DNA from: Marinosulfonomonas sp.
Lineage (GTDB): Bacteria > Pseudomonadota > Alphaproteobacteria > Rhodobacterales > Rhodobacteraceae
DNA length: 5,531 nt
Assembly (NCBI GenBank): GCA_002732955.1
Contig: NVTR01000009.1
Coordinates: forward strand, 20,572 to 26,102
Reading direction: 5' to 3'
The position numbers and the translations under genes were made by a program. The notes under the pieces were generated by a model. It had not been told where the DNA came from. It saw nothing but the letters and a program-made list of their open reading frames with translations, and made no database searches. Of the stretch, positions 1 to 4,347 are shown piece by piece. The first letter of the stretch is position 1, and every line of letters starts with the position of its first letter.

Positions 1-261
1 AAGCCCCCGACGCTGCGCCGCAGCGATGCAGATCACCAGATCAATGTCGTGCTCTTTGCCAAGGGCGCTCCATTGTTCCTGTATGTTGCGCTCATCCTGT
101 GGCGGGATCGACAGACGTGTACCGACATTGACCCCATCATGGTAAAAGAACACCCGTGGGACTTCGTGCCCGGCTTCAAGCGCCGATTTGGCAAAATTAT
201 ATGCCGTATCCGACGCTTGATGCGTATATGGGCCTTCGCTGACAACTATTCCGAATTTCAC
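1..261 (-). CDS. dsrE: DsrE, sulfur-relay subunit of DsrEFH (C-terminus beyond left edge)
   Basis: Translating the minus strand from a GTG at 261-259 gives 87 uninterrupted codons to the window edge, starting MKFGIVVSEGPYTHQASDTA. This matches the N-terminus of DsrE of sulfur oxidisers. In the family, DsrE forms a cytoplasmic heterohexamer with DsrF and DsrH and passes persulfide sulfur to DsrC, which feeds DsrAB. The sulfur-binding cysteine is present at residue 78 in the context LVICIAAAQRRG, the same number as the functional Cys78 described for Allochromatium vinosum DsrE. Roughly the last third of the protein is missing. No in-frame ATG lies nearby. An AGGGG Shine-Dalgarno (plus-strand 270-274) sits 8 bases before the GTG and decides the start. 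The gene begins 11 bases after the dsrB stop, so it is probably co-transcribed with dsrAB. Its presence separates this oxidative cluster from sulfate-reducer dsrAB. Confidence 0.93.
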   Translation of the reverse strand, partial: MKFGIVVSEGPYTHQASDTAYNFAKSALEAGHEVPRVFFYHDGVNVGTRLSIPPQDERNIQEQWSALGKEHDIDLVICIAAAQRRGL

Positions 262-269
262 GAACTTAA

Positions 270-274
270 CCCCT
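270..274 (-). promoter_or_regulatory. Ribosome binding site of dsrE
   Basis: AGGGG on the minus strand, 8 bases before the GTG at 261. It overlaps the last bases of the dsrB TAG stop codon (275-273), so translation of dsrE may be coupled to dsrB termination. It supports the non-ATG start. Confidence 0.6.
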
Positions 275-1361
275 AAAAGTGGATATGGGCCGAGTGGTTC
301 ATCGTCATGCGAGCACCGGTCCATGTATCAAGGTGATGTTTAGTAAACGCGAGTTCTGTCATCTCAAAGAAACGAGTCCAACCGATACGATCAATCCATT
401 CCCCCATGCGTTCCCAATGCTTGGCGTCGGCCTTGTAGGCTTCGACAATCCGCTTAACCACGGCCTTAACTTCCGGCCAATGTGGCGGGTTGTTCGGCAG
501 GTTTGCAACGGCCAGCTTGTGGAATGTCGGCTTGGTGCGGGCGTTAGAATGTTTGCCGCCAACCCAGATCGCAATCTTGGTGCTTTCTGCGCTGTTGATC
601 TGCATCGGTGGGCAAGGTGGGTAACACGCGCCGCAGCAAATGCATTTCTTTTCGTCGATTTCCAGCGACGCCTTGCCGTCAACCATTGCCGGGCGGATCG
701 CAGCCACAGGGCAACGGGCCACAACGGCGGGGCGTTCACAGACGTTGGACACCAGATCGTGGTTGATCTTGGGGGGCTTGGTATATTGCACGTTGATTGC
801 AATATCACCCTGACCACCACAGTTAACCTGACAACAGGATGTCGTGATCCGCAGGCGGTTTGGCATCTTTTCCTGAATAAATTCAGCGTGCAGATAATCC
901 ATCAGGCCCTTTACAACGCCGGAAGCGTCCGTGCCGGGAATATCGCAGTGCAGCCAGCCCTGAGTGTGTGAAATCATCGACACCGAAGCGCCGGTGCCGC
1001 CAACGGGGAAGCCAGCTTCACCAAGTGCGGCGATCAGTGGCTCGACCTTGGCTTCATCCGCGACCATATATTCAATGTTTGAACGTGTGGTAAAGCGAAT
1101 GTGGCCATCGGCGTATTTGTCACCGATGTCACACAGCAAACGGATTGTATAAACATCCATCTGGCGCTGCGTCCCGGCGCGGATCGTAAAGATTTCATCG
1201 CCGGTTTTTGATACGTGGCGCAAAACACCAACCCGAGTACGCTCATGCCAGTCCCAGTTGCCGTGATTTTCTTTCATCACCGGGTGCATGTACTGATAGT
1301 GATCCGGAACGCCAACCTCGTCGGCGGTTCTTGGCTTTGCTTTAGTAGCTGTGTCGTTCAT
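273..1361 (-). CDS. dsrB: Dissimilatory sulfite reductase beta subunit (reverse type)
   Basis: A 362-residue protein of normal DsrB length. DsrAB is a cytoplasmic alpha2beta2 enzyme; in sulfur oxidisers it runs in the oxidative direction, releasing sulfite from sulfane sulfur carried by DsrC. The siroheme/[4Fe-4S] region shows Cys139 (WLHCD) and the CCxxxC block at Cys176, Cys177 and Cys181, followed by GGQGDIAIN. The inserted ferredoxin domain has Cys217 (ARCPVAAI) and a Cys240-x2-Cys243-x2-Cys246-x3-Cys250 run (CICCGACYPPCPP), giving the expected one-plus-three ligand arrangement for a second [4Fe-4S] cluster. All the expected ligands are present, so the subunit looks functional. The ATG at 1361-1359 is preceded by GGGAG about 8 bases upstream. 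It follows dsrA after a 64-base gap with a hairpin and precedes dsrE by 11 bases. The sequence context (CCQVNCGGQGD, KPPKINHDL) fits the oxidative bacterial lineage rather than sulfate reducers, judged by recall rather than alignment. Confidence 0.97.
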   Translation of the reverse strand: MNDTATKAKPRTADEVGVPDHYQYMHPVMKENHGNWDWHERTRVGVLRHVSKTGDEIFTIRAGTQRQMDVYTIRLLCDIGDKYADGHIRFTTRSNIEYMVADEAKVEPLIAALGEAGFPVGGTGASVSMISHTQGWLHCDIPGTDASGVVKGLMDYLHAEFIQEKMPNRLRITTSCCQVNCGGQGDIAINVQYTKPPKINHDLVSNVCERPAVVARCPVAAIRPAMVDGKASLEIDEKKCICCGACYPPCPPMQINSAESTKIAIWVGGKHSNARTKPTFHKLAVANLPNNPPHWPEVKAVVKRIVEAYKADAKHWERMGEWIDRIGWTRFFEMTELAFTKHHLDTWTGARMTMNHSAHIHF

Positions 1362-1374
1362 ATCTGCTCTCCCT

Positions 1375-1403
1375 ATTCGGACAGTGTGTTACTGGGTCCG
1401 AAT
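1375..1403 (-). repeat. Hairpin in the dsrA-dsrB intergenic gap
   Basis: ATTCGGAC (1375-1382) and GTCCGAAT (1396-1403) form a perfect 8-bp inverted repeat. Three further inner pairs (AGT 1383-1385 with ACT 1391-1393) can form past a 2-base bulge, leaving a GTGTT loop. In the dsr transcript (minus strand) the hairpin ends immediately before the AGGGAG ribosome binding site of dsrB. It is not followed by a U-run in that direction, so it is not a normal intrinsic terminator. An RNA processing or stability element, or a modulator of dsrB translation, is more likely. Confidence 0.7.
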
Positions 1404-1425
1404 GATAATTTTTAGCTAACGATAA

Positions 1426-2727
1426 CTATTCCCCGGCAACGGTCATGCCTGCTTCGAGCGCCTTACGCTCAAACCACTTGGCGGCTTCCTCATCGAAATC
1501 ATCAGTCCGTACATAGCTGGATGTACGTGGGTGGTTGACCATGTTTGGATCTGGCTCAACACCAACGGCTTCCAGGAAGGATGGCAGACCGATGCGGTCG
1601 ATGGTTTCACCAATCCGCTCATGCTCGAGCGCGTTGTCGGCGAAGAATTCGATGCAGGTTTCTGCAAATTCTTCCAGTTTTTCATAATCTTCGTCTGTGT
1701 CGAGCTTCATGAACGGAACAATCATTGTCCCCATCAGGTCGCCAACTTTCAGCGAACGCTTGCCGCCGATCATGATCGAAACACCTTTGTCATCACCGAC
1801 CGACAGGGCCTTGGTCATGACGTTGATGCAGTGCATACAGCGCACGCAGCTTCGGTTGTCGATTTCCAGCGTATCGTCGTCGTTCAGTGAAATCGCACGG
1901 GTTGGGCACATCGATACAACGGTATCGATTGTGTATTTGCGGCCAACTTTGGCAACGTGTTCTTTTACTTTTTCCTGATTGATCTTGATATCGTCGCGCC
2001 AGGTGCCGATCACCGCGAAATCCGCACGGTGGATCGCGTTTACACAGTCGTTACCACAGCCCGAGAATTTGAATTTAAACTTATAAGGCAGGGATGGACG
2101 GTGCATTTCGTCGAGAAAACGGTTGATAACGCCGCGATGCGCGCGGGCTTCGTCAAAGCAGGACTGCTCACAACGGGCCGCACCTACGCAGCTCATCGAT
2201 GTTCGCAATGCCGGACCAGCGCCACCAAGATCAAATCCAATCTCGTTCAGTGCATCAAACGCCAGCTGTGTGGCTTCAGATGTACAGCCCTGGAACATAA
2301 TGTCGCCTGACTGGCCATGGAATGCGATCAGACCAGAGCCGTGCTCTTCCCAGATGTCACACATCTTACGCAGAATGTCGGTTGTATAGTGAAACCCTGG
2401 GGGCGGCATAACGCGCAGGGTGTGGAATTCTTTTGATTCAGGGAATTTGTCAGCAACTTCGGAAAACCGTGGGATGATTCCGCCGCCGTAGCCATAAACG
2501 GATACTGTGCCGCCTTTCCAATAGCCCATGCGGTTTTGGTAGGAATGTTCCAACTGACCCAAAAGATCGTTCATCATCGGTGCGTATTTTTCACCTTTGG
2601 AGTCGCGAAGCCGTTTTAAGCCTGTAACAAAACTTGGCCAAGGACCGTCTTCCAGCTCGTCGAGCATCGGTGTTGGGTGCTGATCTGCCATCTTAGACTT
2701 GTCTTCTACCGAATCACCATCTTTCAT
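1426..2727 (-). CDS. dsrA: Dissimilatory sulfite reductase alpha subunit (reverse type)
   Basis: A 433-residue protein of usual DsrA length. It pairs with DsrB and carries the catalytic siroheme coupled to a [4Fe-4S] cluster. The cluster ligands are visible as Cys180-x5-Cys186 (SCVGAARCEQSC) and Cys224-x3-Cys228 (SGCGNDCVNA). The ferredoxin domain has Cys274 (SMCPTRAI) and Cys294-x2-Cys297-x2-Cys300 (SCVRCMHCINVM). The N-terminal part contains the recognisable GYWKGGTVSVYGYGGGIIPR and PPPGFHYTTD blocks. No ligand is missing. The start at 2727 is chosen because GGGAG (plus-strand 2735-2739) lies 7 bases upstream. The later Met13 (MADQHPTP) resembles the start seen in many homologues but has no ribosome binding site, so a 12-residue acidic extension is likely real. 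It is the first gene of the dsr operon, transcribed away from the divergent region with a leader of about 140 bases. Assignment to the oxidative type rests on the following dsrE and overall similarity from memory. Confidence 0.97.
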   Translation of the reverse strand: MKDGDSVEDKSKMADQHPTPMLDELEDGPWPSFVTGLKRLRDSKGEKYAPMMNDLLGQLEHSYQNRMGYWKGGTVSVYGYGGGIIPRFSEVADKFPESKEFHTLRVMPPPGFHYTTDILRKMCDIWEEHGSGLIAFHGQSGDIMFQGCTSEATQLAFDALNEIGFDLGGAGPALRTSMSCVGAARCEQSCFDEARAHRGVINRFLDEMHRPSLPYKFKFKFSGCGNDCVNAIHRADFAVIGTWRDDIKINQEKVKEHVAKVGRKYTIDTVVSMCPTRAISLNDDDTLEIDNRSCVRCMHCINVMTKALSVGDDKGVSIMIGGKRSLKVGDLMGTMIVPFMKLDTDEDYEKLEEFAETCIEFFADNALEHERIGETIDRIGLPSFLEAVGVEPDPNMVNHPRTSSYVRTDDFDEEAAKWFERKALEAGMTVAGE

Positions 2728-2760
2728 CAGTTTTCTCCCTTAGCTTTGTTTTCGCGCATG

Positions 2761-2776
2761 CCCCGAGGGGTTTTTT
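2761..2776 (+). terminator. Terminator-like hairpin plus T-run in the dsrA leader region
   Basis: CCCCGAGGGG (2761-2770) is followed directly by six Ts (2771-2776) on the plus strand. The stem is short: CCC-CGAG-GGG, or four pairs with an impossibly small loop. Read rightward it could stop antisense transcripts that cross dsrA before they reach the divergent promoters. Read leftward it lies in the dsrA leader, where it forms a small GC hairpin 5' of the ribosome binding site. No plus-strand gene lies upstream, so the terminator role is uncertain. Confidence 0.3.
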
Positions 2777-2790
2777 CGTTGTACCCGAAA
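2774..2790 (-). repeat. Small inverted repeat in the dsrA leader
   Basis: TTTCG (2774-2778) and CGAAA (2786-2790) are perfect 5-bp arms around a 7-base loop. In the dsrA messenger this hairpin would compete with the adjacent CCCCGAGGGG hairpin for neighbouring bases. An upstream GGGGT tract in the messenger (plus-strand ACCCC at about 2795-2800) could instead pair with the ACCCC of that hairpin. The leader may therefore fold in more than one way. Confidence 0.35.
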
Positions 2791-2853
2791 CACTTACCCC
2801 GATATTGGCGGCAAATTCGTTTGTATTAGCGCCATCATTAAGGTCAGCTTTAT

Positions 2854-2874
2854 AGTAACCGAGCACTTGTTACT
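2854..2874. promoter_or_regulatory. Candidate operator: inverted repeat 1, AGTAAC-N9-GTTACT
   Basis: Perfect 6-bp arms AGTAAC (2854-2859) and GTTACT (2869-2874) flank 9 bases, so arm centres are about 15 bases apart, a spacing that could suit a dimeric DNA-binding protein. It lies just downstream, in the dsrA direction, of a candidate dsrA -10 box (2882-2877), over the expected transcription start. That position would suit a repressor. The same half-sites recur at 2931-2951. Confidence 0.5.
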
Positions 2875-2876
2875 TT

Positions 2877-2906
2877 TTTATATTAGAATAATTGAATGTA
2901 AAGCAA
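2877..2906 (-). promoter_or_regulatory. Candidate dsrA promoter
   Basis: On the minus strand TTGCTT (2906-2901) and TATAAA (2882-2877) are separated by 18 bases, a reasonable sigma-70-like pair in an AT-rich stretch. The start of transcription would fall near 2870, inside inverted repeat 1. This is assigned by eye; TATTCT at 2890-2885 is an alternative -10 box. Confidence 0.35.
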
Positions 2907-2915
2907 AACGTGCTT
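2901..2915. repeat. Central palindrome AAGCA-N5-TGCTT
   Basis: Perfect 5-bp arms AAGCA (2901-2905) and TGCTT (2911-2915) around AAACG. With one bulged A the symmetry extends to TGTA...TACA. It lies between the two GTTACT-type repeats, about 44 and 33 bases from their centres, and overlaps the candidate dsrA -35 box. It could be a second protein-binding site. The short arms make chance occurrence possible. Confidence 0.3.
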
Positions 2916-2923
2916 ACACATAC

Positions 2924-2929
2924 CATATT
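2924..2929 (+). promoter_or_regulatory. Candidate -10 box for the dioxygenase-cysG operon
   Basis: CATATT lies immediately before inverted repeat 2 and about 75 bases upstream of the proposed GTG start. No good -35 box is visible at the right distance, so this promoter may need an activator or the assignment may be wrong. It is listed because it mirrors the position of the dsrA -10 box relative to repeat 1. Confidence 0.2.
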
Positions 2930-2930
2930 C

Positions 2931-2951
2931 GTTACTTCTGTGGCGAGTAAC
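2931..2951. promoter_or_regulatory. Candidate operator: inverted repeat 2, GTTACT-N9-AGTAAC
   Basis: Perfect 6-bp arms GTTACT (2931-2936) and AGTAAC (2946-2951) with a 9-base spacer. They are the same half-sites and spacing as repeat 1 but in opposite order (arms pointing inward rather than outward). Centres of the two repeats are about 77 bases apart, close to a whole number of helical turns. It lies between the candidate -10 box and the dioxygenase start, as expected for an operator of the rightward operon. Confidence 0.5.
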
Positions 2952-2955
2952 TATT

Positions 2956-2968
2956 GGGGGTTATCCCC
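2956..2968 (+). repeat. Short GC hairpin in the dioxygenase leader
   Basis: GGGG (2956-2959) pairs with CCCC (2965-2968) across GTTAT. It falls in the predicted 5' untranslated region about 30 bases before the GTG start and is not followed by Ts. It may be only a minor structural element. Confidence 0.3.
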
Positions 2969-2984
2969 TGCGCGAACGAAAATT

Positions 2985-2988
2985 GGAG
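2985..2988 (+). promoter_or_regulatory. Ribosome binding site deciding the dioxygenase start
   Basis: GGAG, 10 bases before the GTG at 2999-3001. It is the only Shine-Dalgarno-like sequence near the 5' end of this open frame and argues against the TTG at 2954, which would leave almost no room for a leader after inverted repeat 2. Confidence 0.5.
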
Positions 2989-2998
2989 CAATACACCT

Positions 2999-3922
2999 GT
3001 GGTTATTATCCATACCAATACTTTGACTGGCATTCAGTGGGCTTTGGATCGCCCTGATTCCTATCAGGAATGGCGTACAAATAAGCTGACGGGTATGAGC
3101 GACACAGTGGCGCAGGCGGGGCCGGTAGATATAAAAGACCTTGGAAACCCAAGCGAATCTGAACGTGCTGAGCTTGCCAGACGCTGCACAATTTCCAACG
3201 CGGCATTCTATGCCAGCGCCAAAAACGCCGATGATCCGGAAGCGGTTCGCGACCAGTTAAAAGGTTTCGCCACTGCAATGGGCCTCGAGATCGCCGAAAA
3301 ACACCGCTCTGCCGGGCGAAATGGTATTGTGGCACTGACCGTAAGCAATAAGGACAGCCAGCGCGGCTATATCCCTTACACAACAAAACCAATGAACTGG
3401 CACACAGACGGCTATTATAATGCGCCAGACCAGAAAATCCGTGCCATGGTTCTGCATTGCGTCCGCCCAGCCAATGATGGCGGCATTAATCAGTTCCTTG
3501 ACCCGGAAATCGCCTATATCCGTGTCCGCGATGATAACCCTGACTATATAGACGCGCTGATGCACCCCCATGCCATGACGATCCCGGAAAACCGCGAGGC
3601 GAACGGCAATCTGCGCCCGGCCAGCATCGGCCCGGTGTTTTCGGTTGATCCGCAGAACGGGCATCTGGAAATGCGCTATACTGCGCGGACTCGCAGCATT
3701 TCCTGGCGCGACGACCCGATCACAGCCGACGCAGTGGCATTTCTTGGAAATCTGCTGGCAAGTGACGAACCCTATATACAGACCATAAAAATGGACGTCG
3801 GGGTGGGTGTTTTGTGCAATAATTCACTTCACAACAGAACCGGATTTGATCCAAACCTTGCCACAGACAGCAAGCGCCTGCTGTTTCGCATCCGGTTCCA
3901 CAATCGCGTTTTGAAAGGATAA
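2999..3922 (+). CDS. TauD/TfdA-like Fe(II)/2-oxoglutarate-dependent dioxygenase
   Basis: A 307-residue protein from a GTG start; the frame stays open 15 codons further to a TTG at 2954, but that region holds operator-like DNA. The fold signature is that of the TauD/TfdA/gamma-butyrobetaine hydroxylase superfamily. The iron-binding HxD is at His135 and Asp137 (NWHTDGYYN), the distal His at 278 (CNNSLHNRTGF), and the 2-oxoglutarate-binding Arg at 293, 15 residues after that His as in TauD, with another Arg at 297 (KRLLFRIRF). All catalytic residues are present, so it should be active. Family members hydroxylate small molecules such as sulfonates, aryloxyacids or betaines with O2 and 2-oxoglutarate. 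The substrate here cannot be read from sequence. No signal peptide is seen; it should be cytoplasmic. It is divergent from dsrA and the first gene of an operon ending in cysG. A sulfonate substrate yielding sulfite would fit, but so would a cofactor-related role. Confidence 0.82.
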   Translation: MVIIHTNTLTGIQWALDRPDSYQEWRTNKLTGMSDTVAQAGPVDIKDLGNPSESERAELARRCTISNAAFYASAKNADDPEAVRDQLKGFATAMGLEIAEKHRSAGRNGIVALTVSNKDSQRGYIPYTTKPMNWHTDGYYNAPDQKIRAMVLHCVRPANDGGINQFLDPEIAYIRVRDDNPDYIDALMHPHAMTIPENREANGNLRPASIGPVFSVDPQNGHLEMRYTARTRSISWRDDPITADAVAFLGNLLASDEPYIQTIKMDVGVGVLCNNSLHNRTGFDPNLATDSKRLLFRIRFHNRVLKG

Positions 3923-3925
3923 ACC

Positions 3926-4126
3926 ATGGCCAAACTTAGTGACCTGATCATCCAGCACCCGGATGTCGACAGTTTTGCGAAACTTAAACACCTTGTCGCT
4001 CATGCCGGTGAATCCGGGCAGATGTTTCTGGAATTTGACGTCAAACCGGATTACCGGGATACACCCAAAAAATGGGAATGGCAGTTAGAAGCAATTTTTG
4101 CGCGCGGGCTGAAATATGACCAGTGA
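3926..4126 (+). CDS. Small conserved-looking protein of unknown function (66 aa)
   Basis: ATG at 3926, 3 bases after the dioxygenase stop, with an AAAGGA ribosome binding site overlapping the end of that gene. The product is acidic to neutral, with an N-terminal helix-like part (KLSDLIIQHPDVDSFAKLKH), a probable beta segment (GQMFLEFDVKPDY) and a Trp-rich end (KKWEWQLEAIFARGLKYDQ). There are no cysteines, signal peptide or membrane segment, so it is unlikely to bind a metal cluster. I do not recognise the family. The tight spacing on both sides and in-frame coding texture support a real gene. A role as a partner or adaptor of the dioxygenase or of CysG is only a guess from position. Confidence 0.75.
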   Translation: MAKLSDLIIQHPDVDSFAKLKHLVAHAGESGQMFLEFDVKPDYRDTPKKWEWQLEAIFARGLKYDQ

Positions 4127-4325
4127 AGTTATCACCGACATAGCCGAGCTTGAACTGCCCTATGGGCGGCGTGCCACGCTGAAGAATGTTGAATTCGAAG
4201 GTGGCATGAACATGTTGCGCGTGACCCTGCGCGAAGGTCGCCGGTTTACGATTTTTGATCTGGATGCAAACAGCGCACGGGATTTTGGCAATCAGATGTC
4301 AAGCTGGGCCGACAAAGACAGCTGA
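4116..4325 (+). CDS. Small protein of unknown function (69 aa)
   Basis: ATG at 4116 overlaps the end of the previous gene by 11 bases, so it is probably translated by coupling; no strong ribosome binding site is visible. The sequence suggests a compact beta-rich domain: LELPYGRRATLKNVEFEGG, then alternating strands MLRVTLREGRRFTIFDLD, then a C-terminal helix (ANSARDFGNQMSSWADK). It has no cysteines, membrane segment or signal peptide. I do not recognise it with confidence. It ends 22 bases before cysG, which places it in the same operon. It may form a functional pair with the 66-residue protein upstream. Confidence 0.75.
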   Translation: MTSEVITDIAELELPYGRRATLKNVEFEGGMNMLRVTLREGRRFTIFDLDANSARDFGNQMSSWADKDS

Positions 4326-4347
4326 TTATTAGAAAGCGGATTTATCG

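Noticed and set aside
279..971. 230-codon plus-strand open frame opposite dsrB
   Set aside because: It is antisense to a clearly functional dsrB with all cysteine ligands, has no ribosome binding site and resembles no family I know.
1388..1393. GTTACT in the dsrA-dsrB gap as a third operator
   Set aside because: A single 6-base match is expected a few times by chance in a window of this size and here has no partner arm at the 9-base spacing.
1531..2310. Several plus-strand open frames of 90-120 codons opposite dsrA
   Set aside because: They overlap one another and lie antisense to dsrA; their sequence looks like a by-product of dsrA codon use.
2954..2998. TTG at 2954 as start of the dioxygenase
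   Set aside because: It lies 2 bases after inverted repeat 2, with no ribosome binding site, and would encode 15 residues unlike the family; the GTG at 2999 has GGAG upstream.
3006..3664. Minus-strand open frames opposite the dioxygenase
   Set aside because: The plus-strand frame carries the full iron and 2-oxoglutarate binding residues; the antisense frames have no start signals or recognisable motifs.
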